Source: Carya illinoinensis
Lineage: Eukaryota; Streptophyta; Magnoliopsida; Fagales; Juglandaceae
NCBI RefSeq assembly: GCF_018687715.1
Contig: NC_056757.1
Coordinates: 3,695,501-3,759,500 of the forward strand
Direction: 5' to 3'
Length of the DNA stretch: 64,000 nucleotides
Positions 1 to 11,015 of this stretch are shown in pieces. Numbering within the stretch: the first letter of the stretch is position 1; each line of letters starts with the position of its first letter. The notes under the pieces are model-generated. The model was not told the origin of the DNA. It saw only the letters and a program-made list of their open reading frames with translations, and did no database searches. Both the position numbers and the translations under genes were made by a program.

Positions 1-397
1 ACCTGCGATGTGTTAGTTCCATCAAAGTATGTTGTGGCAGCAGGTCCCATACCTGCTTAGCCGTTGGGTAGTGAATAAAGTTCACGACCAAGGAATAGTC
101 CATTGAGTTGATCAACCATATTTTCACCATGGCATTCTCAGTGTGCCACTTACAAAATGATGGGTCGGTTTCTGGTGATGGGTGGTAGTCTTCGTTGATA
201 TATCCCAGTTTGTCTTTTCTAGAGATGTACATCTCAACAACCTGGGACCATAATCCATTGTTGGAACCATCCAACCTGATGCTTATTGGAACCATCGGGG
301 AATCAGTGATGGGTGATGAAGAGCTCTGGGCCCTTCTCAAGACCTCCGTCATTTTCAATGTTAGATTATCAAGGATCGTTTCGGTGGAGTCAGCCAT
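1..397 (-). CDS. Copia gag N-terminus, partial (runs off left edge)
   Basis: An open frame of about 132 codons starts at the ATG (397-395) and leaves the window without a stop. It begins MADSTETILDNL and carries the usual N-terminal block of plant Ty1/copia gag: a conserved LDGSNNGLWS stretch, an ISRKDKLGYI segment and a later KQVWDLL motif. In this family the protein forms the virus-like particle around element RNA. The start is chosen because it lies about 57 bases downstream of a tRNA primer-binding site and an LTR-like sequence. No lesion is visible in the part present. Assignment to a copia lineage is not possible from this piece. Confidence 0.8.
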   Translation of the reverse strand, partial: MADSTETILDNLTLKMTEVLRRAQSSSSPITDSPMVPISIRLDGSNNGLWSQVVEMYISRKDKLGYINEDYHPSPETDPSFCKWHTENAMVKIWLINSMDYSLVVNFIHYPTAKQVWDLLPQHTLMELTHRR

Positions 398-453
398 GGA
401 TGCCAAGCAATTTGGACCCTTGCCTGATCAAGAAACAGGGAACCCAAGATCAT

Positions 454-465
454 GCTCTGATACCA
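454..465 (-). other. Primer-binding site (initiator Met tRNA)
   Basis: Read on the minus strand this is TGGTATCAGAGC, the standard complement of the 3' end of plant initiator methionine tRNA. It sits directly downstream of an LTR ending in TTGACA and upstream of the gag start, the order expected of an LTR retrotransposon. Confidence 0.85.
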
Positions 466-589
466 TGTCAAACGTAATTTTTTTGTGTTTATTCCATAAA
501 ATAGAGTACAAGATATAGAGATACAAGAAACTATTTTAGGAAGCTATTCTTCGTCTATACAATATCTACGGCTATAATCATGTTTGACC
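466..589 (-). repeat. Short 5' LTR of the left-edge copia element
   Basis: The plus strand begins TGTCAAAC next to the primer-binding site and reaches GTTTGACC at 582-589, giving a near-perfect terminal inverted repeat (last base C where A is expected). On the minus strand the interval holds a TATA-like TATATCTTG and an AATAAA signal. About 124 bp is short but acceptable for copia. The outer boundary rests only on the inverted repeat, because the partner LTR lies outside the window. Confidence 0.55.
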
Positions 590-1079
590 CTTGATTGAAG
601 GGATTCCTAAATCTGAGATTTCCATAGCTGGCTAATTACATGACTTGTGCCAACAAATGACACTTTAGCTAAGCACATAGAAATATTTTGATCCACATCA
701 CACCATAGTGGAAGAGATGAAACCTTGGGGACCCACCTATAGAAAAGCCACTGTGACCAGAAAATTCCTTCAAACTGGTGCAACCCACTTAGCCGCATGA
801 CCTCCGGCACTATTGAAGAAGCTCCAGATCAGACCCACCAACAAAAAAGAAAAGATATTGCCTTCACGACAGACGAACCCACTTCGACCAGAAAATCCCT
901 TCAACCAGCGCAACCCACTTCGCCATGGAAGAAAATAAGCAAAAAGCTTATACAAACCGATTTGAAAGCAGAATCTACGTACGAGAAAATAATACACTCT
1001 CTCAATAAGAGATAGAAATAGAGAAGAATTACCCATCAGAACAACACGAAGGTGTACAATCACCACAAAATAGGAAAAT

Positions 1080-1112
<33 letters not shown>
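1080..1112. repeat. Compound (GT)n(GA)n microsatellite
   Basis: A GT run passes directly into a GA run. The same compound arrangement recurs at 16942-17002. Confidence 0.9.
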
Positions 1113-1290
1113 TAGACCTTTGAGATTATACTGGGTGAACTTCTAGTTCTTTGTGGGCTTCGTCCAATTTGAGTCGATTGGGAGGGAATTTTTTGAAAAT
1201 AGGGGGAGTAAAAGGCCGTTAAGAACTTCACATGTTGAAGTAGAGTAGAGTTTAGAACTCAGACCAGGTCAAAAATACAAAAATGTTTCA

Positions 1291-1314
1291 CAGAGAGAGA
1301 GAGAGAGAGAGAGA
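1291..1314. repeat. (GA)n microsatellite
   Basis: About eleven uninterrupted GA units. Confidence 0.9.
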
Positions 1315-1395
1315 AGTGGAGACAGCTGAGGCTTGGGGAGAAGCTCGAAATTTTTTTTCCTATGAACCGCACCGCACCATGGTTTGAATATGAGG

Positions 1396-1505
1396 TATAC
1401 ATGGCATATTATCATTGGAGGCTATTTTTTGAGAAAAATCAGACATATCATATACGTGGCAAATTATCATTGGAGGCTATTTTTTGAGAAAAATCAGACA
1501 TATCA
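1396..1505. repeat. 55-bp tandem duplication, two copies
   Basis: Units 1396-1450 and 1451-1505 both begin TATAC, contain ATTATCATTGGAGGC and end CAGACATATCA. They differ at only a few positions near the start. The duplication has no coding content. Confidence 0.9.
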
Positions 1506-2420
1506 ATGTAAAGATTTTCTCTTTCTGAAGTGGGGGGAACTTTTCCCTTTTTCATTTGTGGGTTTTAATCATGTGTGGGTCTGTGTATTGTGTATTTTCC
1601 CCACTTTCTAACATGTTTTTGTGTTATTGGAGGGTTGTTTTTCTCCCATTACTAGTTGGGCTGTTCCAAAGCGTTTTACTAAAAATTTTAAGTACAACAA
1701 GATGCATGCCGTTCTCGAATATATATTAATGTTACAAATTTTAAATGATTTTATTTATTATTTAAATAATAACCATTTAAAATATATCATATTAATAAGT
1801 ATAGTTGAAAATTTAAAAAAAAAAAAACAATTATAAGGAAAAATATATATTTTTATTTTATATTCACAGTACTTGGGTTATTTAGTTTTTGAAGTTAAAC
1901 TATATATAGGACTTCGTGAACCATGAACGGTGTTGAAGTTAAACTAATTTATTATTTATTATATATGGCGTCCTTACAATTAAGATGGCATGAATCTCTC
2001 TTCAAATGACATCCAATTCTCCCCCATAATCCTTCGTCAAAAATAAACCTCCAACCCAAGTTAACGTCAAAATCTATCACCAATAATGTTAGATAGTAGA
2101 TTCCACTCTCTCTCTAGAGTCTCTCCACATAGCCTAGTGATAACCCACTCCTCAACGGAGTTTGTCCTTTCACCCTCCAAAAAAATTAACCAAACATTAA
2201 AACCCACTACAATGATGAATATAGATTCTCTGATCTTGCAAACCAAAGTACTCTCTTGAAAAGACCTCAAGCTCGAACCTGTAATGGAAAAAGTGAAAAA
2301 ATAAAAAATAAAAATCAAAGCTTGCATTGGTAGGGCGTCTAGTTGTTGTACACCCATTGAATAAATTTACTATCTATGCAAGCATCAAAGTTGCATGAAA
2401 TTTCCTACAAAGATTCCTAA
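1506..2420. other. AT-rich intergenic sequence
   Basis: No gene, RNA or intact repeat recognised. Sequence from about 2,100 may be decayed upstream sequence of the LINE described next. Confidence 0.5.
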
Positions 2421-3030
2421 TTGAAGACCTGGAAGCTAATTTTATTTTCTATTCACCTTTCAATCCTCACACCTACGGAATTTCAAAGGACACTTGTTAA
2501 TTCTCAAACAATGGCCACCTGGCTCCTCTCTGCAAGAGATTCAGTTGAACCACCAAGCTATACAAGTCCACAGCCTCTCACTAGACCACATGACACAAGA
2601 TAATGCTACACAAATTAGGAAGACCCTAGGTAACCTAATTGACATTGAAAAAGACTCTGAATTTGGAATTACATGTAGGAAATTCTTCTGGATCAAAGTG
2701 GAAATTGATATCACCTATCCATTGCAGTAAGGTTTCACTCTTTCCAGATTCTATAACATTGACACGTGGGTGGCTTTCAATATGAAAGATTGTCGGATTT
2801 CTGCTATGCTTTTGGCAGATTGGGTCACTCTCAAATATTTTGCACATTCCACAAATCAATCTCGATGGATCTATCATACAGACCATGGATGCGAGCTGAA
2901 AATTCCAACTTGAATCATTCTCCGATAATCCTACCTACAACCCATTTAATCCCGAGCTAAGAAGTAGAAATACACCCATGCCCCACCATCCCTTGGCACC
3001 CACCAACGTCACAGTTCAAACCTATTTGAA
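2421..3030 (+). pseudogene. Decayed LINE (L1-type) ORF1: DUF4283 and zinc knuckle
   Basis: Two frames together resemble ORF1 of plant L1-like LINEs. From 2494 the frame has LKQWPPGSSLQEIQLNH, then GNLIDIEKDSE and FFWIKVEIDITYPLQ, matching the end of the DUF4283 domain. A TAA follows at 2728-2730. From 2766 a second frame gives FQYERLSDFCYAFGRLGHS, the zf-CCHC_4 knuckle with its second cysteine changed to phenylalanine. The frameshift, stop and damaged knuckle show a dead copy. In living elements this protein binds LINE RNA. Sequence to about 4,100 may be the eroded tail but has no clear signature. Confidence 0.75.
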
Positions 3031-4150
3031 TCATCCACAAACCACAAAGTACAACTCCTATAAAAAAAACTTTGCAATTGATGAATCAACAACACTCTAC
3101 TCGAAATGAAAAGTGGACAGGGATACTGGGGGAAGAGGTAATTGAAACCTAGAGGTAGAGTAACCCAGAACATCAAATGTTAGAATTTACCCATGAAAAG
3201 AGCCTATGAATTTTCGGGCATACCCCAAACATCCCCGTGGAGACCTCAATGAAGCCGGAAGCCCATAGCATAGAGGGATAACAACACATTTTCGACAATC
3301 CGAGGCAAAGAGCTATAGTAACACAGCCTCAACCCTCCAAGCATTATCCAGTTGGTATAAACCCCACCCAAACAAAACAGAGTGAATAAATTATTTCACT
3401 ATTAATGCAATCCCATCATCAGCTAAGACAAGATTGCAACTCCTATCATTAGGGGAAATTATACCCTCGAGGCTCTGACAAAAGCGTCGCATTTGGAGGG
3501 ATCCCTCTCTTCAATAGCTGAGAGTTAGACGAAGAAGGCCCCTTATCGCTCTCAGTGGAGACAACTCCAATCGACAATGCAAGGCTTTAATGCACAATAG
3601 ATCAAACACAGGGCCCGCCAATACTTAACCCTTCAGAGTGTGCCCAACTACCATTTCTCTCATTTTATATTGCAAGGTATATTTAGAAGTGATCAAGCCC
3701 AGTTAGCCTTAAGTACTAAATCAAGTGGCCCATAAATCATAAATATGCTGATTAATACAACACCCATTACCGAGACCTCCACCAGCTTAGATAGCCCAAC
3801 AGGAGTGATAGGGTCCTGCCACCCAATCTTAACAAATGACAAAATCAAAAACAACAAAAAGGTTGAGCCCACCCACACAAGTCTCTGATGATCAGCAACC
3901 CTTAAAGAAAAAATCGCAAAAAAGCCATCCTTTTGTGTGAAAAAAAAAAACAGGGTCTCCCAAACCCAACCCCGACGACTCAAATATGACAATTATGCTT
4001 TTGGAACTGAAAACCGACTTTATGGGGAAAATAAAGAAATAAAAAAAGCAATCAAGGGTCACCCGTATCTCATATCCCATTCACAAGTGTCTAAAAGGTC
4101 CAAAAAAAGCTAATTAAAGAGGCAAGCTCAAAAATGCCTCCACCAGCTAT

Positions 4151-4258
4151 ATTCAAAGACAAATTATATCAGCCCTTAGAAAAATTCCATTCACATGCAT
4201 GATTCTGAAAAACCAAAGACTAATTCAAAGACAAATTATATCAGCCCTTAGAAAAATT
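4151..4258. repeat. Direct repeat, 36-bp units spaced 72 bp
   Basis: ATTCAAAGACAAATTATATC and the following 16 bases occur at 4151-4186 and again identically at 4223-4258, separated by a 36-bp spacer. Confidence 0.85.
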
Positions 4259-6306
4259 ATGCAAATCTGAGGCATGAGAAGCACTCATTGAGAAAATCTG
4301 CTCCATTCCTCGACTCCAACCAAGACTAGACTCAATTTAAGTTTATAGTGTATTTTTACTGACATCAAAAAGGTAAGGAGAACTCTACACTCAATGCCAA
4401 CTGCCCATTGGTCATTCAATAGATCTCTCTACTTTGTGGGCATTATATTTTAAAATTTTCAATGTTGGTAGAGAAGAAAAGCTTCAATAAAAAGGATGAG
4501 AAGGTGCTATGAGAGAGTGCTGTAAAAGGTAACCCCCTTTCTCTTTTTGAACCTGATTTCACTTTCAATAATAATTTCAAAACTGGGGTGAGAAATCTCC
4601 CTTCTCAGTTCTCTATTTTCTATGTGTTGAAGGAAAAGAAAGAGAAAATATATATTCAAACTCAACTTCATATTTTGGAACCATTCAAATCAATCAACTT
4701 AGAGAATAGACACAAATCCAATGCAGTGAAGTTAGCCTTCACAACAATGTAAAGTTTTATATTTTAACTTCTCTAGCCCATGATTAGCAACTCAAGCAAG
4801 AGAGTGTGGCTATACATATTCAAAATCTAAAATCATATTTTGTGTCTGTATTCACATAAATTAAACATAGAAAATAGACAAAAATCTAAGGCCTACACAA
4901 GAACTTCACCTTCTATCAAAACTTGTCTTTTACCATTTAACTCCATATCTTTCACAATTTTATTTTTTAAAAGAAAATGTGGTATACATTTAAGCATGAT
5001 GTGTATATAATAAGAATATATAGTTTTCTAGCCTAAATCATTTGAACCCAACTACAAAATCATTTGAACAACCCATAAATTACTCAAAAATTCATACAAC
5101 AAGGAGCAAAAACCAGCGCACAAGGAAGCAAAAAATAAGTAGCCTAAACAAACAAGAAGCAATAATTTTTACCTAGCTTCCACACAAGATCAATTGCTGC
5201 CTTGGGAAGATTCAATTGCTGGAGGGAAGCCTTCTCTATTCTCTATATTATAGACTTAAAAATGTTTATGAGAATGATAGTAAAAACCACTAGATGTGAG
5301 GCAAGCGTTTTGTAAATCAATTGCCTTCAATCTCTGAGATGATTTTCAACATTACAGTACCCTTATTAACATGATATCGATAGCTGTAGAAGGATTCCAA
5401 TGCATTTAACTCATGATTGGGCAAGAATTTCAGAGGAAGAGTCTCTTCAAAATGAAAGGAGTTCTGGGCAACAGTGTGGTCCATTGCAATCATTTTTTTG
5501 AATTTCAACCTACTTACTATTAAGATTGAGAAAATAGACTACTAGGAAGGAAATTATACTATGGAGTAAACAATCTTCCAATTTAAGGTTCACAGTCATT
5601 CTTCTATTCTAAACGAATAAAGAGAATGAGAGTATTGATGTGATGTGAAGGGAAGGTGGGAAAAAATCATAAGCAACCATTATACTCAAATCTGGTAAAT
5701 CAAATAAGCAGGTTATGAAAAAAATCAAAAGATCACGAACTCGATTATTCTTCTCATTTTCAAAAAATGGAAAAGCAAATGCAAGCAAATGATACTATAT
5801 TCATATGTGACAAAAAACTTCAGAGTCTCACTCCACTTTCGTCAATTAAAAAAAATCACTCTGATTTGAAAAAAAATGCAAATGTTAAGCACTCGATACC
5901 TTATACTTATACTTCCTGACAGGGAGGGCTTAGTCTTTAAGCATGTACAAGTAAGAAACTGGTGGGGTTAGTTTAGAGCTGCCGAGAGAGAGGTTTGCAC
6001 AAGGCCATGAGAGGCAACATTTGGATAAGGGTACCATTAGTTTCTAGCAAATACAGAGAGAAAAAAGAGATGGAGTAAACGGAGAGGAAAAAAGTAATGC
6101 TAAACCCTAGAATAAAAAATTATTTAGAAGAAACAATACATTACCCTCCCGTAGATCTAACTGCTTTGGTGGACTAAGGGCAGCTTCGTGTTGGTGGACT
6201 GAGGGCTTCCTTGGTGAATTGATGAACCGAGGGCTTAGGGTCTAATCTCCTTGGGAGGGTTGTGCTTGGCTTCGATGGTTGAGGTTAGGGCTTTGAGGGC
6301 TTGGGG

Positions 6307-6342
6307 TTTTTTTTTTTTTTTTGGGGGGGGGGGGGGGGGGGG
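6307..6342. repeat. T16 G20 homopolymer junction
   Basis: Sixteen T are followed immediately by twenty G. The length is likely to vary between individuals and is prone to sequencing error. A G20 run on this strand could form a quadruplex. Confidence 0.9.
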
Positions 6343-6405
6343 CGATGGCTGAATGAGGCGCGCGAGCTCTGAGAGACAGAACGGGATGGCTTGGGGTTGG
6401 GGAGG

Positions 6406-6650
6406 AGTTGAAGATTAATATCTTCCTTGTATTTTTCTGTATATTTCTTGCATTATAAAACAGTGCCTATTTATAGGCGTATGCTATACAAAGTCTAGAA
6501 TCTTCTAATGTGAGAAAGGTGCAATTTGTTACAAGAGTTTGTTATACAAAGATGCAGTACAGAGGACGCGTGAAGACGTGTTTGCTGATTTACGTAATTG
6601 CACTGGACGTCTGGTGCTGTAGTGGTGCGGTGACTGTGCTATCCTTAACA
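6406..6650 (-). repeat. 3' LTR of copia element 1
   Basis: On the minus strand it starts TGTTAAGG and ends CTTCAACT. It differs from the other LTR at three positions, all G/A. It includes a TATA-like box (TATTTATAGG on plus) shared with the 5' LTR. Confidence 0.95.
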
Positions 6651-9600
6651 TCTCCCCTCAAGTCAAGCTGCACATTATGTAAACGTAGACTTGAAGATAG
6701 CTGCTGGAAGCGTGCTGCTGAGAGGGGTTTGGTAAGTACGTCGGCAAGTTGGTCCTTACCAGAAATAAAGGCCACTTGCAATGACTTGTTGAGGACTCGA
6801 TTTCGGACAAAGTGAAAATCGATTTCGACGTGCTTTGTCCGTGCATGAAAGACCGGGTTAGAGGAAAGGTAGGTGGCACCCAAATTGTCACAATAGAGTA
6901 GAGGAACGCTGGTATGTTTTACGCCAATGTCTCTGCACAGGTGCTGCAACCAGATGACTTCTGCAGTAGCATTGGCAACTGCTTTAAACTCGGCCTCTGT
7001 GGATGATTTGGCGATAGTGGGCTGCTTCTTTGAAGACCAACTGACCAAATTGTTGCCGAGGAAAATGCAAAACCCACTGGTAGATTTTCTATCGTCCGGG
7101 CAACCTGCCCAATCGACATCAGAAAAGGTAGTGATGTTGAACGAGGAGGAAGGAGAGAGGTGAAGACCAAGAGTGGACATGTGTTTAAGGTATCGGAGGA
7201 TACGCTTAACTGCTGCCCAGTGAGGTAGGCGAGGGGCATGCATGAATTGGCAGACCTTGCTAACAGCGAAAGCGAGATCGGGCCGTGTGAAAGATAAGTA
7301 CTGCAAGGAGCCAACGGTGCTTTGGTATAAAGTGGGATCTTCAAATAAATTTCCTGTAAATGCACTCAATTTATCAGAGGTGGCCATTGGCGTTTTTACA
7401 GGTTTTGCTAAGTGCATGTTGGTCTTGTAAAGCAAGTCATTGATATACTTCTGCTGGGTGAGAAGTAGGCCTTCAGAGTTGAACGTTGCTTCAATTCCTA
7501 GAAAGAATTTCAAGTTGCCGAGGTCGGTGATTGGGAAATCAATTCGTAGTGCTGCAACAAGATCAGAGATACACTTGGTAGAGGACCCTGTGATCAGGAG
7601 GTCATCTACATAGACCAAGACAAACAGTGTAGAAGAAGCATCCTCTCGGACAAATAAAGAAGGATCGGCTGCAGAAATTGTAAAACCGAGGTCCACGAGG
7701 CGACTGCTTAATTTTGAGTACCAGGCTCGTGGGGATTGTCGAAGGCCATAAATGGCTTTGTGTAACCTGCATACATGAGATGGAAATTGTGGATTAGTGA
7801 ATCCAGGGGGCTGAGACATGAAAACAGTTTCTTGAAGTGGTCCATGCAGAAACGCATTCTGCACGTCGAATTGCCGTATAGGCCAGTGTTTTGAGACTGC
7901 CAAAGCAAGTACTAGACGAACTGTCGTGGCTTTAACGACTGGGCTGAAGGTTTCTTCAAAATTGATGCCGGGTTGTTGAAGATATCCTTTTGCAACCAGT
8001 CAAGCCTTTCGCCGTTCAATGGAGCCGTCAGCGAACCGTTTGGTTCGGAAAACCCATTTGCAGGTTACTGTATTGGTGGCATGAGAAGCAGGGATGAGAG
8101 ACCACGTCTAGTTTGCTAGAAGTGCGTTAAATTCACTTGCCATTGCTTCACGCCATTCTTGGTGTTTCTGTGCAACTGTAAAGCAAAATGGAGTTTCAGG
8201 AACATAGTTCATGGCAGAGACATGTGCACGGGGAGGAGGCCATTTGATAGTGCCATCTGTGAACTGTCGAGGTCGGGATGTATTGGTACGTGATCTAGTT
8301 AACATTGAGTGTGCATGCTGCTGAGTATCAAGCAAAGAGGAGCTCGGTAACGATTGCACTGGAGAGGGAGAGGAAGACGAAGGAGTTGGCGACGGTGGCA
8401 ACGGAGATGGAGAATTAGAAATGGGCGAGGAAGATGGTGGCGAGCCCAGAATAGAGGTAGGCAGTGGTGGCGGGGAAATGGATTTTGGAAAAATTGGTAG
8501 AGCAACATGCGTGGTAAAAGGAGTAGAGTTTGGTTTTTGATTATGGGCAAAGGGAAACCTTGACTCATTAAACTTAACATCCTTGGAGATATATACTCGG
8601 CCCAACTTAAGATTATAGCATATAAAGCCTTTGTGACAGGAACTAAGACCAAGGAAAACACATGGGACTGATCGAAAAGCAAATTTATTTGCATTGTATG
8701 CCAAGGTTAAAGGCCAACATTCAGCACCAAAGACACGTAGACCAGTGTAATCAGGTTGAGTTTTATATAAAAGAAAGTGAGGAGAGGAATTATTGAGAGA
8801 GGATGAAGGTAATAGATTAATTAGATACACGGCATGGGTGAAGGCATGATTCCAAAACGTGAGTGGAAGGAAGGCATGAGCTAGAAGCGCTAATCCGGTG
8901 TCGACGATGTGACGATATTTTCTCTCAACAACACCGTTTTGAGTGTGTGTATGTGGGCATGTAACTCGATGTTTAATGCCGCATGAAGCTAAAAACTCAG
9001 AAAATGGTCTAAACTCGCCCCCCCAGTCCGACTGAAATTGTTTTATTTTGGTGTGAAATTGAAGTTCGACATGAGCTTTAAATTTGACAAACGTATCAAA
9101 AGCTTGAGACTTAGTTTTAAGAGGAAACAACCATGTGTATCGGGAAAAGTCATCAACAAAGCTAATGTAAAACTTAAAGCCATCATGGGATACATGTGGG
9201 GAAGGACCCCATAAATCTGAGAAAATAAGCTGAAACGGTGCTGTGGAGCGATGTATCCGTGTGTGAGCTGGGACTCGATGAGATTTCGCCATTGCACATG
9301 CATCACAGAACGCAGGTACTAGAGAAGGATCATATGGGAGGTGATGTTGACTGAGTATTGATTTAACGAGCTTGATGGATGTATGGCCAAGTCGAGAATG
9401 CCAAAGAGGAACTGAAAGTGAACTGGTCTGAGCTGATGGAGGCGAGAACGGAAAGGAGTAGAGACCGTTACTTGTTGTTCCTTGAAGGAGGATTGTCCCC
9501 GAGTTGCAGTCCTTAATGAGAAAAGAATCAGAGAAAAATTCAAGTGAGACATTATTATCTAGACAGAGTTGCCGAACTGAAATTAAATTTTTCTGAAATG

Positions 9601-10735
9601 AAGGAACACAGAGTATTTTGTTGAGAAGGAATTGAGAAGTAGAGGAAGAAAGGGATGCAGAACCAGTGTGAGATATGGGTATAGGAGACCCATCGCCAAC
9701 ACGCAGCTGTTCATCACCATGATACTCAGAAGCATGTAAATTCAAGTTTGCTAAATCACTGGTGATGTGATTTGTAGCTGCAGTATCCGAATACCAGTTT
9801 GTATCGGGAGAATAGCTGGAAGAAAAATGTGCTGCAGCTGGTTGTGAGGCTGTGCAAGCTTGAATGAGTCGTTGAAAACAGCTGAGTGCAGAGTGACCAT
9901 GTCGGTTGCACACCTGACAGATCACAGAATTATTAGTGGACGCAGAAAAAGTGCTCCCAGTGTTACCTCGTCCTTGTTGAGAGTAGAAACGGCCAGTCCC
10001 TCTTCCACGAGAATTACTTCTATTTCCACGGTAACCTCGGCCTCTTGGAGCATTTTGGGATTTTGCAGTGAAATTGGCTGAAGTTTCTCCTTGAAAAACT
10101 TGAGTGTCCGAGTGGCGAAGCATGCGAGCTTCATGAGCTAAGAGATGGCCGAGTAGTTCTTCAGGTGATATAGGGTCAATGCGGGTAGTGATTGATGATA
10201 CCATGGAATCATAGTCACTTCCAAGACCAGCAAGCAGGTATGGTACGAAATCAGAGGGCTGTAGTGGTCGGCCTGCAGCTGCCAAGGTATCAGCTAGAGT
10301 TTTGGCTCTGCGAAAATAAGTGGAAATGGAATCAGAACCCTTTTTGAGGGAGGCTAGCTGATACTGAGTTTGTAGGACCCAAGCTTGAGAAACAAATGAA
10401 AAAGAGGACTCCAGCGAGAGCCACACGACTCGAGCAGTGTTGCAACCAACTACTTGGGCAATAAGAGTTTCTGAGAGGGACGAAATGAGAACAGACATGA
10501 CCATTTGGTCATATTCAAGCCATGAGTCATAGGCTGTGTTTGGGGTAGAATCGGAGAGTATGGGTTTTGGAGGAGGGCAGGAACCATCTACATATTTGTA
10601 GAGATGCTACCCACGAAGATACGGGACTAGTTGTGCCTTCCATAAGAGGTAGTTTTCTGGGGTGAGCTTTACTGAGATAACATGGGACACATTTGGATAG
10701 GGAAGAACAGGAGAGGAGGAAGGAGAAGCAGCCAT
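6590..10735 (-). pseudogene. Copia gag-pol polyprotein with three in-frame stops
   Basis: A single frame of 1,382 codons starts at the ATG 10735-10733, 15 bases past the primer-binding site, and ends inside the 3' LTR. In order: gag with ENYLLWKAQL; zinc knuckle CQVCNRHGHSALSC (CX2CX4HX4C) near 9,910; protease motif DTAATNH near 9,795, where DSGA or DTGA is usual; integrase with HX-HX-CX2C finger and GVVERK; reverse transcriptase with YVDD at about 7,603-7,614; RNase H with DWAGC, STEAEF and WLQHL. Stops fall at TAG 10609-10607 in gag, TAG 8110-8108 before the RT, and TGA shortly after, in the KA-stop-LVAKG segment near 8,000. No frameshift was seen, so the coding region is otherwise preserved. 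Confidence 0.95.
6651..6661 (-). other. Polypurine tract of copia element 1
   Basis: Minus strand reads TTGAGGGGAGA immediately before the 3' LTR, the expected primer site for second-strand synthesis. Confidence 0.85.
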
Positions 10736-10750
10736 GGACGTTGGTCCTAT

Positions 10751-10765
10751 GGTTCTCTGATACCA
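10751..10765 (-). other. Primer-binding site of copia element 1
   Basis: Minus strand TGGTATCAGAGAACC directly follows the 5' LTR and matches the initiator-Met tRNA primer type. Confidence 0.9.
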
Positions 10766-11010
10766 AGTTGAAGATTAATATCTTCCTTGTATTTTTCTGT
10801 ATATTTCTTGCATTATAAAACAGTGCCTATTTATAGGCGTATGCTATACAAAGTCTAGAATCTTCTAATGTGAGAAAGGTGCAATTTGTTACAAGAGTTT
10901 GTTATACAAAAATGCAGTACAGAGGACGCGTGAAGACGTGTTTGCTGATTTACGTAATTGCACTGGACGTCTGGTGCTGTAGTGGTGCAGTGACTGTGCT
11001 GTCCTTAACA
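10766..11010 (-). repeat. 5' LTR of copia element 1
   Basis: 245 bp, paired with 6406-6650 and followed by the GGAGG target duplication. It would carry the element promoter in its TATA-containing part. Confidence 0.95.
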
Positions 11011-11015
11011 GGAGG

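Larger units (their letters stand above)
590..1395. other. No recognisable gene; simple-sequence rich
   Basis: Open frames here are short, carry no domain signature and run through microsatellites. I see no supported gene. Confidence 0.6.
3031..6405. other. No recognisable gene; possible LINE remains, then intergenic DNA
   Basis: Frames are short and unrelated to domains I know. The interval contains a 72-bp-spaced direct repeat (4151-4258) and a striking T/G homopolymer junction (6307-6342). The last 250 bases become G-rich and are the target of the copia insertion at 6406. Confidence 0.5.
6406..11010 (-). mobile_element. Complete Ty1/copia retrotransposon, 4,605 bp
   Basis: Both 245-bp LTRs are present (6406-6650 and 10766-11010). 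They are flanked by the 5-bp target duplication GGAGG at 6401-6405 and 11011-11015. The primer-binding site and polypurine tract sit in the correct places for a minus-strand element. The LTRs differ at three positions (about 1.2%), so the insertion is fairly recent; a date needs a lineage-specific rate. The internal region encodes gag, protease, integrase, reverse transcriptase and RNase H in copia order in one frame, interrupted by three nonsense codons. Short LTRs and domain order suggest an Ale/AtRE1-like lineage, not proven here. Confidence 0.97.
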
